In this document: positions 35,558 to 44,926 of the stretch, in pieces
Position numbering within the stretch: position 1 is the stretch's first letter
How the letters are laid out: each line of letters opens with the position of its first letter
Notes under the pieces: generated by a model
Told to the model about the DNA's origin: nothing
Seen by the model: only the letters and a program-made list of their open reading frames with translations
The model's database searches: none
Source of the DNA: GCA-2705995 sp048267965
GTDB taxonomy: Bacteria; Bacteroidota; Bacteroidia; Flavobacteriales_G; Salibacteraceae
Assembly (NCBI GenBank): GCA_048267965.1
Contig: JBLWWK010000010.1
Location: forward strand, 40,087 to 104,086
Length of the DNA stretch: 64,000 nt
Direction of reading: 5' to 3'
Position numbers and translations under genes: made by a program

Positions 35558-36497
35558 TTCTCCTGAAATTTCTGTAGTCGTTTGCGTTTACAACGAAGAG
35601 AAAAACGTTGAACCTCTCGTTAATAATATATACACAGCTCTTGAAGGTCGTGATTTTGAGTTGATTTACGTAGACGATGGTTCTACCGATAAAACCGTTT
35701 CGGAAGTGAAAAGGTGTATGCGTGAGCGCATGAAGTTGGTAGAATTGAAAAAGAATTATGGACAAAGTAATGCATTAGCAGCGGGAATTCACCATTCTAG
35801 CGGAACCTACATAGCTTTATTAGACGGAGATTTACAGAACGATCCGCTCGATATTCCGGTGATGCTCGAAAAACTTCATAAAGATGAAGTAGACGTTGTG
35901 GCTGGTATTCGTGCCAATCGACAAGACGGAATGCTGTTGCGTAAAATCCCTAGTAAATTTGCTAACTGGATTATTCGCAGAACAACAGGAGTTCACATCA
36001 AAGATTACGGCTGTACCTTAAAAGTTTTTAAAGCAGAAATTGCTAAAAACATGGGTTTGTATGGTGAATTGCACCGTTTTATTCCTGTGCTTTCTGTGTT
36101 AGAAGGAGCAAAAATTTCTCAGATGGATGTTCGCCATCATGCTCGTCAGTTTGGTGTTTCAAAATATGGCTTAAACCGAACATTAAAAGTGGTAAGTGAT
36201 CTTACTTTAATGTTGTTTTTCCAGAAATACCTTTCAAAACCTATGCACTTATTTGGTGCTGCTGGTATTCTTGTATTTGTTCTAGGTATTTTGATTAACG
36301 CCTATCTGTTGGTGTTAAAATTATTTGGTCAAGATATTTGGGGAAAACCCTTATTGGTACTAGGTTTAATGTTGGTTTTAGGCGGAATACAATTGGTAAC
36401 TACCGGTATTGTAATTGAGCTGTTAATGCGTATTTATTACGAAGGCCAACGCAAGAAACCGTATCGCTTGAAGAAGATTCACACCTTTGAAAAGTAG
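35538..36497 (+). CDS. GT2 polyprenyl-phosphate glycosyltransferase (DPM1/GtrB-like)
   Basis: 319 aa. GT-A domain with VYNEEKNVEPL, DDGSTDKTV and LLDGDLQNDP (metal-binding DxD), then QFGVSKYGLNRTLKV, and two C-terminal membrane helices. Such enzymes make undecaprenyl- or dolichyl-phosphate sugar from a nucleotide sugar. Overlaps the upstream GT39 gene by 20 bases and the downstream gene by 11 bases, giving tight translational coupling. Confidence 0.9.
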   Translation: MSLEENNSPEISVVVCVYNEEKNVEPLVNNIYTALEGRDFELIYVDDGSTDKTVSEVKRCMRERMKLVELKKNYGQSNALAAGIHHSSGTYIALLDGDLQNDPLDIPVMLEKLHKDEVDVVAGIRANRQDGMLLRKIPSKFANWIIRRTTGVHIKDYGCTLKVFKAEIAKNMGLYGELHRFIPVLSVLEGAKISQMDVRHHARQFGVSKYGLNRTLKVVSDLTLMLFFQKYLSKPMHLFGAAGILVFVLGILINAYLLVLKLFGQDIWGKPLLVLGLMLVLGGIQLVTTGIVIELLMRIYYEGQRKKPYRLKKIHTFEK

Positions 36498-37374
36498 AGG
36501 CAAAGAAATACTCAAATACGTTGTAAAACTGGGTTTATCACTGTTAGCTTTATGGTTTGTAGGAACCAAAGTTGACTGGGATGAGTTGCTCACTACTTGG
36601 AAATCTGCCCATGTTTTGCCCATTGTAGGAGCCGTCTTGCTATTTGTGGTTTCTAAATTGGCTGCTAGTTTTCGGCTCAATGCTTTTTTTCATGCCAATG
36701 ATATCAGGCTATCGCACTGGATCAATATTAAACTGTATTGGTTAGGAATGTACTATAACCTCTTTCTTCCCGGTGGAGTTGGAGGGGATGGTTACAAAGT
36801 GTATCTGCTCAAAAAATCGCACGGTAAAAGTGTACGTTCACTCACTTGGATTATGCTACTCGACCGATTAGGAGGTTTGGCTGCCATTGGTTTAATCGTG
36901 GCATTTTTGGCTCTTTTTATTGATTTTCCCCAAAGTGAATGGAAAATTTTGGCAGGAACGGTTATCGTGTTCCTACCGATAGCCGCATATTTTGGATTAA
37001 AATGGTTTTTTACGCAATATGTTCCCATTTATTTTCACATAATGGGCTGGAGCGTAGTGGTGCAGGGTGCACAAACCCTTTCAGCTTTGCTTTTACTGGT
37101 GGCGTTGGGCAAAGAAGCCGACTTGGTTGCTTATGTAATGTTGTTCTTAATTTCTTCGGTGGCAGCGATGTTGCCAATTTCACTGGGCGGACTGGGAGCT
37201 AGAGAGTTAGCGATGTTTTATATGGCAGATTACTTGAGTTTAAACCCTGATTTGGCCATGAGTATTAGCTTGGCTTTTTATGCTATTTCTGCTATTACTT
37301 CTTTAATGGGCGGCTATTTCAGCTTAAACACCCAATCGATAGGTTTAGAATCGGTGGTGGATAATAAGCCATAA
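36487..37374 (+). CDS. LPG-synthase TM-region-like (UPF0104/AglD-type) membrane protein
   Basis: 295 aa starting at TTG 36487 (no ATG fits nearby), about 8 membrane helices, with LFLPGGVGGDGYKVYLLKK and ISLGGLGARELAMFYMA, the paired motifs of this family. In other bacteria members act as flippases or as partners of polyprenyl-phosphate glycosyltransferases. Third gene of the overlapping GT39-GT2 operon, which suggests one membrane glycan or lipid modification system. Confidence 0.82.
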   Translation: MKSRGKEILKYVVKLGLSLLALWFVGTKVDWDELLTTWKSAHVLPIVGAVLLFVVSKLAASFRLNAFFHANDIRLSHWINIKLYWLGMYYNLFLPGGVGGDGYKVYLLKKSHGKSVRSLTWIMLLDRLGGLAAIGLIVAFLALFIDFPQSEWKILAGTVIVFLPIAAYFGLKWFFTQYVPIYFHIMGWSVVVQGAQTLSALLLLVALGKEADLVAYVMLFLISSVAAMLPISLGGLGARELAMFYMADYLSLNPDLAMSISLAFYAISAITSLMGGYFSLNTQSIGLESVVDNKP

Positions 37375-37375
37375 T

Positions 37376-39742
37376 TTATTCTGAAATTCGAATTAGCTCG
37401 AGTTCTTCGGGTTCTAACGGTTCGGGTTCTGCCTTGTGGTAATAGCTGAGCCAGCCTTCTTTTACCGGTTCAAGGGTGAAAAGTTGATTGAATTTTTCTA
37501 GCATTTCTACCGAAAATGCAGGCGAAGAATACTTAAAACGAAACGTCCCGTTGGTATGAGAATTAGCGAAATAAGTAAAGCCCAATTTTTCAATTTCGGG
37601 TAAAATATTCGCCATCGTAGCATACGATTCTATTTTGAGTATCACCGTTTGATCGAAAAAAGTAAGGGGTCTGCCAGCAACGGTAAGTTTTCTAGAAAAG
37701 CCACGTAAATAAGGATGATTATTGACCAAATGAGCCAACATTTTTTGGGCAGGAACCGATTGTTGCTCTTCGGTATGTACTTCAATTTGCTGCTCTTCGT
37801 TAAAGAAGAAATGCCATTTAGGATGCTTTTTTTGAATTTCGGCTAGTAAGTTTTTCCATTTCTCTTCAGAATGAGGAAGAGATTTGTAAAACTCATCAGA
37901 ATAGTGAATTACGTATTGATTGTGCCATTGAATAGGAGTGGGAGTTGCTCCGTCCATTACCCATTTTTGGTGGGCACCGATAAAATAAGTTACCATTCTG
38001 TGGAGGTTGTAAATTTGCAAGTAATCGCACGAAAATTCGCTGATTTCATGGTTTTGACGAATTCTGTAGTCTGTTTGGTTGGGAAAAACTTCGAAGCGAA
38101 TTACTCCCGGAAAACGAACACTTTCTTTGTAAGTCCAACCAGAATCGGAAAGTACCTCAAGCTGATACGGCTCATGTGTTAAATTCGGAACCGAAAGTAA
38201 TACCGATTTGCTATAGGTTTCTTGGTGAGGCAGATGATTTGGATTACTCCAAATTTGCCAAGTGCCAATGCGCTGGTGACTATGGCTTAACTCGTTTCCC
38301 CAAGCCGTAGGAAATCTCAAACTGTCTACATACAAAACACGTTGTTGGTAGTTGTCTGCGCTCGGTTTTTGGTAACCAATAACTTGCTGATTAGAGTTGT
38401 AAATTCTACGACTTTTATGGGCAAAAAAGTAAGCAAAAGTAGGAGGAGCCGCATGATTTTTTACCCAATCAACGGGGAGTCTTGAAAACCTATAAGCTAT
38501 TGTGTTTTTGTGGTTAGGTACTGAATCGAAGAGGTGTATGGTAGCCGAAGATTGAGCCGCAATGCTTGCTGGTAGTTGAAAATTAGGCACCATAAAATCG
38601 GGGCAAATCAGCTCTTCTGAACACCTGTTTTTTACTTCGAACGAATCGCTCAAGGTGATAAAATACTCATCCGTTTTGTTTTCAATTACGGGCAACAACT
38701 GATAAGAAGCTACCGTATGCTGCAAGCAGCTGTTTACATCGATTTTTGGTTTCGCTCTACTTCTCTTTTTTACGATTTTCCAATTCGGTGCTTGCCATTG
38801 ATATGTGATAAAATGGGTAGAATCTAGAGTTTCTTTTCGGGTTGAATATTCAACTTGATGGGTGTATTGGTTCCATTGAATGTTGGGGGTATTCGACCAA
38901 ATTACATTTTCTTTATACTGTTTTAATTCTGTATTCCATTGATATATAGTTTGGTACGTGGTTGTGGTTTCGTCTAGATTCTTTTCTTTTTTTCTAGTTA
39001 TCCAAAGATCGGGCAACGTACTTTGCTTGTTTCGAGTGCTAACTATGGGTCGAATCGCTTTTAGCGTGTCGTAATGGTGAAACAAAAAAGCGTTAGTGTT
39101 TTCTGTAGGAACCAATTTCTGCACTGTTTTTAACGAATATTCATCTACAATGGCAATCGATTTAAGTCGAAACATTGCGTTATCATCTTTTTGACTCCAT
39201 TCGGGGTAAAAAAGTAACCGCTGAATGGTATCGGGAATTTCGCGTTGCGTTGATTTTCCAACTTCCACTTCGATGGGTTCGAACGGAGTTTGGTCTAGAT
39301 GGTAGATGGTTCTGTTCAGATAGAAATTCGATTGGTTCCTACAGCGATTAATGGCTTTATCGAGCGGTAAACGAATTAAGGTAGAATCTATCTTTTTGCC
39401 TTTTTTGACGGTAATCAGCGCTTGAAAAATGGGTTTTTCTTTTGTGAATCGAACGCTGGCAACGTAATAGTTGTTCCAACTCATGGGGAGTTGGTGGCGT
39501 TGATCGAACTTTTTTCCCTTTACAAATTCGGTAGGAACCGCTTTCACTTTCGATTTTCGATTTACCCGTTGATGGATAAGAATGGGCTCGTTTTTATCGT
39601 TAACCAATTGAATATTTACCTTTTCTTGAGGAGCGTTTTGAAGCGATAAAACATAGTAATAATCGTTCGGAAAAGGACATTGCTGAGCCCAAGCAGAAAT
39701 TTGAAATATGAAAAGTAAAATGAAAAATGAACCTGTTTTCAT
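37376..39742 (-). CDS. Large secreted protein of unknown function
   Basis: 788 aa from ATG at 39742, which starts a signal peptide (MKTGSFFILLFIFQISAWAQ); the ATG at 39865 would add 41 residues and overlap the neighbour. I recognise no domain. It is rich in Trp, Tyr, His and Gln and has beta-strand-like stretches such as HHYDTLKAIRPI. The C-terminus (PEPLEPEELELIRISE) is acidic and lacks a T9SS sorting domain, so it is probably periplasmic or outer-membrane-facing. Carries one exact and several near copies of the iterated 10-mer (for example Val-Pro-Thr at 39530-39539). Confidence 0.7.
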   Translation of the reverse strand: MKTGSFFILLFIFQISAWAQQCPFPNDYYYVLSLQNAPQEKVNIQLVNDKNEPILIHQRVNRKSKVKAVPTEFVKGKKFDQRHQLPMSWNNYYVASVRFTKEKPIFQALITVKKGKKIDSTLIRLPLDKAINRCRNQSNFYLNRTIYHLDQTPFEPIEVEVGKSTQREIPDTIQRLLFYPEWSQKDDNAMFRLKSIAIVDEYSLKTVQKLVPTENTNAFLFHHYDTLKAIRPIVSTRNKQSTLPDLWITRKKEKNLDETTTTYQTIYQWNTELKQYKENVIWSNTPNIQWNQYTHQVEYSTRKETLDSTHFITYQWQAPNWKIVKKRSRAKPKIDVNSCLQHTVASYQLLPVIENKTDEYFITLSDSFEVKNRCSEELICPDFMVPNFQLPASIAAQSSATIHLFDSVPNHKNTIAYRFSRLPVDWVKNHAAPPTFAYFFAHKSRRIYNSNQQVIGYQKPSADNYQQRVLYVDSLRFPTAWGNELSHSHQRIGTWQIWSNPNHLPHQETYSKSVLLSVPNLTHEPYQLEVLSDSGWTYKESVRFPGVIRFEVFPNQTDYRIRQNHEISEFSCDYLQIYNLHRMVTYFIGAHQKWVMDGATPTPIQWHNQYVIHYSDEFYKSLPHSEEKWKNLLAEIQKKHPKWHFFFNEEQQIEVHTEEQQSVPAQKMLAHLVNNHPYLRGFSRKLTVAGRPLTFFDQTVILKIESYATMANILPEIEKLGFTYFANSHTNGTFRFKYSSPAFSVEMLEKFNQLFTLEPVKEGWLSYYHKAEPEPLEPEELELIRISE

Positions 39743-39773
39743 GTGGGTTCTTTTGCACGAACAATGCCAAAAG

Positions 39774-40208
39774 TTAGTGTAAAAAGTCAATAATTTTTTC
39801 TTGGTTGGGTTTTGAATACAAAAGCACCCCTGTAAATACAATAGAAAGTAAAATCGAGGTTCCATTTTCTATAAAGACGAACAGCAGGGCGTTAAGTAAA
39901 ATGGCGAGCGTTAAAAGTGCCCAGCTTAGAAAGTAATAACGAAAGATGAGCGAAGTTTTTATCGATAAACGGGGTACATTTTGCTTTTTAAATGGAGAAG
40001 CCAACAAACGATAAGCGATCGCTAAAATCCCCACTAAGAAACCAGCAAGAGTCGAGAAAGAAGTCCAGCTAAATTCTGGATTCTCGTTGGTAGTGAGTAG
40101 GTTAAGAACCACAGTGATAAAAATACCCATGCCGATCACCCCTGTGATGTGAATCAGTTTTAACCTTTTTAAAAAAGAAGAAATTTCTGTGGGTTGGTTG
40201 GCTTTCAT
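39774..40208 (-). CDS. Four-helix membrane protein of unknown function
   Basis: 144 aa, hydrophobic segments at about 17-40, 49-68, 90-110 and 113-132, basic between the second and third (SPFKKQNVPRLSIKTS). No known motif. It ends 31 bases before the secreted orphan's ATG and could be co-transcribed with it. Confidence 0.6.
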   Translation of the reverse strand: MKANQPTEISSFLKRLKLIHITGVIGMGIFITVVLNLLTTNENPEFSWTSFSTLAGFLVGILAIAYRLLASPFKKQNVPRLSIKTSLIFRYYFLSWALLTLAILLNALLFVFIENGTSILLSIVFTGVLLYSKPNQEKIIDFLH

Positions 40209-40283
40209 GCTGTTTTTATCGAATAGAAATGCAACGAAGTTACTGGGTAAAATGGAAATAGATTCAATAAAGTAGCAGATAGA

Positions 40284-40317
40284 TTGTATTTCTTTATGAA
40301 AACAATTGTTACTTTTG
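40284..40317 (+). promoter_or_regulatory. Likely promoter of tRNA-Leu
   Basis: TACTTTTG at 40310-40317 is 12 bases before the tRNA; TTG at 40284-40286 lies 23 bases upstream of it, the upper end of the usual range. Confidence 0.6.
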
Positions 40318-40329
40318 CCTCCCCGATTT

Positions 40330-40414
<85 letters not shown>

Positions 40415-40422
40415 CTTGAAAA

Positions 40423-40460
40423 TGAGCCGTTTAAGCTGAAAAGCTTAAACGGCTTTTTTG
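40423..40460 (+). terminator. Terminator after tRNA-Leu
   Basis: 13-bp stem AGCCGTTTAAGCT (40425-40437) / AGCTTAAACGGCT (40442-40454), GAAA loop, followed by T6. Confidence 0.9.
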
Positions 40461-40824
40461 TTGAAATACGTTAGTGGGACAAAAAGTGGGACAACTACTG
40501 TTTCCATGAGCCGATGATTTCTATTTGCTTTCTTTTCATCTTTTCGACAATTTCTGAAAAAAGAATGTGGCCAAAAAATGTGCTTTTCGCTAGCCAATAA
40601 GCAAAGCGTTTTTCTTTCAATTACTGTTTAATTGGAAAGAAATTCTTTCTCTTTCTAAACGCTTAGAGAAGAGAATCGAAAAAAAGAAGAGTGCTTAATT
40701 AGTTGATAAACAGGGGGTAAGTGATTTTTTATTGATTGTTTTCATTTTTCACCAACGCTTGTACTCGATGCAGTTGTCTTTATAGTGTTAGGCCTTACAG
40801 ATTAAATCATCTAAATTTTGAAAA
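40461..40824. other. Gene-free region with a short direct repeat
   Basis: No convincing ORF. GTGGGACAA occurs twice 3 bases apart near 40473-40493 in a sequence resembling the debris often left beside tRNA-linked integration sites; no integrase is visible. The last part should hold the promoter of the following T9SS protein gene, but no clean -33/-7 pair is seen. Confidence 0.4.
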
Positions 40825-42597
40825 ATGAAAAAGTTAATACTTGCTTTACTCGGCTTTTTGCCGTTGCTGCTATCAGCGCAAACATTTGTTATAGACGGAA
40901 CCGTTACGAGCGGTTCTACAGGTAATCCAGTAGCGAATTATCCAGTAGAAGTTCTATTCTCTCCCAATAGTGGTAGTACACAAATATTCACGGTAAATAC
41001 CAATTCTAGCGGATTTTACACACACACGTTTACAGTTCCCGGTACTCAGGGGGGCGTTTTAAGTGCAGAAATAATGGATTGCACAGGATCTGTTTTATCA
41101 GACTCGAGTATGATTAATCCAGGAAATCCGAACGCTACTATTGATTTTGTTTATTGTGATACTTCATCAACGAATCCAACAGGTTGTACACCTTCTGTAA
41201 TCAATTCGGTTAACGGCACCAATGTAGTATTTTCAGTTTTGAGTCCCATCCCTACAACTACGTATACTTGGACGTTACCTAACGGAAACATCACAACAGG
41301 AACTTCAGCCACGTTTGCCATACCAGGTTCTGGTACCTACCAAGCTTGCGTTACGGCTACAGATGCAGTTCTGGGCTGTACGGCAACAGTTTGTGATTCG
41401 GTAACCGTTTCAATTTGTGATACCAACTTTGTTACCACGGTAGGAACCACCATTACCCATTCTATGGTTTCACCCAGTGCTTCGGCAACGTATACTTGGA
41501 CGCTCCCCAACGGAACTACAGCTACAGGTGCAAATGTCTCTTATCAAGCATCTACCTTGCCTCCTTCAGGTTCTGGAAACTACACCGTTTGTGTTACGGC
41601 TTCTGATACTGCTTTCAACTGCCAATACAGTAATTGTGGAATGTTTTACTACGTTCCAGGTACACCACAATCTATTTCAGGAAACATTTTCGCCAACTTT
41701 GCTCCGGTTCAAAGTGCAGTAGTTTACCTAATAGAGTTAGACAGTAACGCTCAAGGCAACTCGATTTTAACCGCAGTAGATAGCACGTATACTCAACAAG
41801 GTTATTACACCTTTACCAATGTAGCCAACGGAACGTACATGGTAAAAGCAGCGCTTACTTCTCAAGATACCAACTACTTAAACTATTTACCAACGTACTA
41901 CGCACCTAATGTTGCTAACAATGTGGGCGTATTGTATTGGCAAAATAATACTGCAGTTTCAGTGGTAAACAACGCGGTTACGGTAAGTTTCGGCTTAGTT
42001 CCGGGTAATAACCCTGGCGGACCCGGTTTTATCGGTGGTTTAGTTTCTCAAGGTGCTAATAAAACAAACGGTCCTGGCGATGCATTAGAAGGCGTATTAG
42101 TACTCTTGCTCGATGAAAACGATAATCCTTCAAGTTTTGCTATTTCGAATTCAACAGGAGAATTTGCTTTTAACAACATCGAATTAGGCTTGTATACGGT
42201 TCTTCCAGAAGTGCCCGGTATCGATAACAACGGTGCCTTGGTAGAAGTAAACCAAGATAACAACGATGTTACCAACTTAGTGGTAAAAGTAAACTCAACT
42301 TTCTCTGAAACGTATTTCGATCAAACAACCAGTGTAAGCGAGGTAAAAGTTTCTACACTAGAGGTTTATCCTAATCCGGCAAGTGAATCAGTAACCTTAT
42401 CGGTAGGAACCGATTGGGCACAGACCGATCATCTTCAAGTAGAGGTAATGTCTATTACAGGTAGTGTTTTGTTAACGGAAAAAGTTACGGCTACAAAAAG
42501 TACCACACTTGATATTTCAGAGTTACCTGCAGGAATTTACATGATATATGTGAAATCAGATAATCTTCTTAAAGTGAGTAAATTAGTTGTTGAATAA
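40825..42597 (+). CDS. T9SS-secreted protein with PKD-like and Cna_B/SdrD-like domains
   Basis: 590 aa. Signal peptide MKKLILALLGFLPLLLSAQ. Residues about 20-110 form a beta-sandwich (VIDGTVTSGSTGNPVANYPV) like carboxypeptidase-regulatory or Cna_B modules. Two PKD-like repeats (TYTWTLPNGN and TYTWTLPNGT), then two more Cna_B-like units (ISGNIFANFAPVQSAVVYLI; GFIGGLVSQGA with SdrD-like GEFAFNNIELG). C-terminal type A sorting domain VYPNPASESVTLSV. Likely a surface or extracellular structural protein. Two iterated 10-mers encode Val-Gly-Thr at 41439 and 42402. Confidence 0.85.
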   Translation: MKKLILALLGFLPLLLSAQTFVIDGTVTSGSTGNPVANYPVEVLFSPNSGSTQIFTVNTNSSGFYTHTFTVPGTQGGVLSAEIMDCTGSVLSDSSMINPGNPNATIDFVYCDTSSTNPTGCTPSVINSVNGTNVVFSVLSPIPTTTYTWTLPNGNITTGTSATFAIPGSGTYQACVTATDAVLGCTATVCDSVTVSICDTNFVTTVGTTITHSMVSPSASATYTWTLPNGTTATGANVSYQASTLPPSGSGNYTVCVTASDTAFNCQYSNCGMFYYVPGTPQSISGNIFANFAPVQSAVVYLIELDSNAQGNSILTAVDSTYTQQGYYTFTNVANGTYMVKAALTSQDTNYLNYLPTYYAPNVANNVGVLYWQNNTAVSVVNNAVTVSFGLVPGNNPGGPGFIGGLVSQGANKTNGPGDALEGVLVLLLDENDNPSSFAISNSTGEFAFNNIELGLYTVLPEVPGIDNNGALVEVNQDNNDVTNLVVKVNSTFSETYFDQTTSVSEVKVSTLEVYPNPASESVTLSVGTDWAQTDHLQVEVMSITGSVLLTEKVTATKSTTLDISELPAGIYMIYVKSDNLLKVSKLVVE

Positions 42598-42610
42598 TCA
42601 CTTTTGTGCA

Positions 42611-42648
42611 GCCCGCTGCAAATGAAAATTTGCAGCGGGTTTATTTTT
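42611..42648 (+). terminator. Terminator of the T9SS protein gene
   Basis: Perfect 12-bp stem CCCGCTGCAAAT (42612-42623) / ATTTGCAGCGGG (42628-42639), GAAA loop, T-rich tail. It lies between a possible GTG and the ATG of the sigma-factor gene, arguing for the ATG. Confidence 0.9.
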
Positions 42649-42650
42649 CA

Positions 42651-43214
42651 ATGAATGTTAGTAGTTCCTTAATAAAACGATGTCTTAAAGGAGACGAAAG
42701 AGCACAGAATGAGCTCTTTAAGCAATGTTTTCAGTTGCTAATGGGAATTGCTATGCGGTATTATTCGAATCAAATGGATGCACAAGATGCGCTCAACAAA
42801 GGTTTCTACCGCATTCTTACCAAGTTAGATCAGCACGATACCACTAAAAGTTTCGAAGCTTGGGCCAAACGCGTAATGATTACCACCATTCTCAACGATT
42901 TAAGAACAAATAAGAAGTACAAAGAAAATTTTCAATCAGTTGATTTACAAGAAGAAGAATTTAAACTGAATATAAGCGCAGATGAAATCAACGAAAAATT
43001 TGATGCAGACGAAATTTTAAACCTAATCCAAAGCTTACCAGATAGAGAACGCGAGATCTTAAACCTCTACGCATTCGATGGATATAACCATCAAGAAATT
43101 AGTGAGCAATTACAGATACCTGAAGGAACCTCAAAATGGTTGCTTTCAAATGCTCGAAAATCGTTGAGCAAAGCACTTAAAAAGGTGTTATCTCACGGAT
43201 TGAAGATGTTTTAA
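42651..43214 (+). CDS. ECF-type RNA polymerase sigma factor
   Basis: 187 aa from ATG at 42651, chosen because the in-frame GTG at 42606 precedes the terminator stem. Region 2 (CLKGDERAQNELFKQCF, AMRYYSNQMDAQDALNKGFYRI) and region 4 (LPDREREILNLYAFDGYNHQEISEQL, GTSKWLLSNARKSL) are clear. It should direct transcription of a small regulon. Followed after 2 bases by a membrane-anchored protein that is a plausible partner or anti-sigma factor. Confidence 0.92.
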   Translation: MNVSSSLIKRCLKGDERAQNELFKQCFQLLMGIAMRYYSNQMDAQDALNKGFYRILTKLDQHDTTKSFEAWAKRVMITTILNDLRTNKKYKENFQSVDLQEEEFKLNISADEINEKFDADEILNLIQSLPDREREILNLYAFDGYNHQEISEQLQIPEGTSKWLLSNARKSLSKALKKVLSHGLKMF

Positions 43215-43216
43215 TT

Positions 43217-44689
43217 ATGAGTAACAAGCGCATAGAAGACATATTAAAAAACAAGCTTGAAGGCAAACAATATGCCTATGACGATGCCTATTGGAAATCG
43301 GCAAAAGAGTATATTGATTCTCAGTCGGCACAAGGGGCCAAAGGTGCATTCTGGTGGTTTTCGTCTTGGATGATTTGGGCACTTTTAGGAAGTGCAGCAC
43401 TGCTAGGTGTTGGAATGTATTTTTCTATCAACCCATTCACCAATTCAGCTAATGACATCACTTCAGCAACTAAAACTCAAAAAACATCTGAAAATATGGC
43501 CAATCTTCGGGTTGAAACCATCCAAGAAGAGGGCGAAAACAGTCAATCGGTTGTTGAGAAAAACGCTCAAGAAACCGGCTTCACTTCAAAAAAGCCTAAA
43601 AACATAACGTATTCATTCAATCAAGAAAGTGTAATCCATCAAAACTCAATTAGTTCATCTCAATCGAAGAATTCTTTTCAAGAATCAACAAGAAAAAACG
43701 CCAGTTCCTCTCTTGGAAACACTCAAAAGTCAAATGCTGAAAAAGCGGTATTAACCACTTTACAGCCGGGTACAAAACAATCATTAATAGATAGAAACGA
43801 GAATGCTGAACAAGGGGTTGTTGCTTCGAACCGAAACGGGGCAGAATCATTGTTAAACGAGTTTTCTTCTCGTAAGCTGGTGAGAAAGTTAACTCTAGCT
43901 TCTAAAGACTTTTCGGCCTTTTCGGTAACAACAAATTTGAAAGATGATCGAATAAACGAGTTTTCATTGCCAAGGCTAAATCTTTGGGCCGTGGGGGTTT
44001 ACGGATCCTACCATGTGCGAAATAATTCTGATCAAGGTCGTTTTTCTATCGGTAATCAGTACCAATACAGCTACGGAGCAATGGGAGAATATGCGATGAA
44101 AAACGGCATGCATATTCAGTTAGGTGCGGGCTATTCTACCGAGAATTTTCACCTAACTATTGAACCCGATTTTACGATCAAGTCAGCCGAAGATTGGCAG
44201 ATTAACAGTACTAATCAGGTGGTGTATGATTTTGAATTTCAGAACGGTATACCTCTTTCAGTAGATTCTAATTATATAACCGTTTACGATTCTATTCTTG
44301 TTACGCGTTACGATACGCTGTATTCAGATTCGGTGAAAAATACGGTGAGGAGCAATTATCAAGTTCAACGAATTGAAATCCCCATGGCCGTGAAGTTTTA
44401 TAAAAGTTTTGGGCACTACGAATTTTTTGGAGCTACGGGCATCAATTGGGGTATTTTGGTAAATGCGCAACCGCTTTCTAAATCAGAAAATTCGGTTTCG
44501 GTTCAAAATCAAGTCAATTTTTTAAGTGTAAACGGCACTCTTCGTTTGGGAGGTTCCCTTTATTTAACCGATCGATTAAAATGGAGTGTTGCCGCTTCTT
44601 CTCAATACGAATTGATTGAGTCTTTTGAGTTAGTGAATAGAAAACGATTTATTTATGGAGTTCATTCGTCTTTGATTTACCGCTGGTAG
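43217..44689 (+). CDS. Membrane-anchored protein with C-terminal outer-membrane-barrel-like domain; possible anti-sigma partner
   Basis: 490 aa. A short cytoplasmic N-terminus (MSNKRIEDILKNKLEGKQYA, YWKSAKEYIDSQ), one membrane helix (about 46-70, WMIWALLGSAALLGVGMYF), a long Ser/Asn/Gln-rich linker (about 75-240), then about 240 residues with barrel-like alternating strands (WAVGVYGSYHV, YSYGAMGEYAMKN, HIQLGAGYSTENFHL) ending in FIYGVHSSLIYRW. The start is 2 bases after the sigma stop. Topology suggests an inner-membrane anchor joined to an outer-membrane-like barrel, consistent with signal transfer across the envelope, but anti-sigma function is inferred from position only. Confidence 0.7.
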   Translation: MSNKRIEDILKNKLEGKQYAYDDAYWKSAKEYIDSQSAQGAKGAFWWFSSWMIWALLGSAALLGVGMYFSINPFTNSANDITSATKTQKTSENMANLRVETIQEEGENSQSVVEKNAQETGFTSKKPKNITYSFNQESVIHQNSISSSQSKNSFQESTRKNASSSLGNTQKSNAEKAVLTTLQPGTKQSLIDRNENAEQGVVASNRNGAESLLNEFSSRKLVRKLTLASKDFSAFSVTTNLKDDRINEFSLPRLNLWAVGVYGSYHVRNNSDQGRFSIGNQYQYSYGAMGEYAMKNGMHIQLGAGYSTENFHLTIEPDFTIKSAEDWQINSTNQVVYDFEFQNGIPLSVDSNYITVYDSILVTRYDTLYSDSVKNTVRSNYQVQRIEIPMAVKFYKSFGHYEFFGATGINWGILVNAQPLSKSENSVSVQNQVNFLSVNGTLRLGGSLYLTDRLKWSVAASSQYELIESFELVNRKRFIYGVHSSLIYRW

Positions 44690-44818
44690 TTTTATCATCA
44701 GCAACTGCTTTTGTAGATTGGGCCTGTTGCTGAGGTTTAATTAAGCTTTTTACAGGGTAGCTTTTACCTAATTACCAAGGAGTTGAGGACACGGAGAAAA
44801 ATTGAATTTTCCATATTT

Positions 44819-44858
44819 ATTAAAGCGACTTGCCGTTCAGGGGAGTCGCTTTTTTTTG
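44819..44858 (+). terminator. Terminator after the sigma/partner operon
   Basis: AAAGCGACT (44822-44830) / AGTCGCTTT (44844-44852), 13-base loop, T8 tail. Confidence 0.8.
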
Positions 44859-44926
44859 TGTTTTAGCTGTGTTGCTATTTCTACATTTCATTAATTTCAC
44901 ACGAATTCAAACTTCCAAAAAAAAGA

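Noticed and set aside
42606..42650. GTG start for the ECF sigma factor
   Set aside because: It lies before the terminator hairpin of the upstream gene; ATG at 42651 is just after it.
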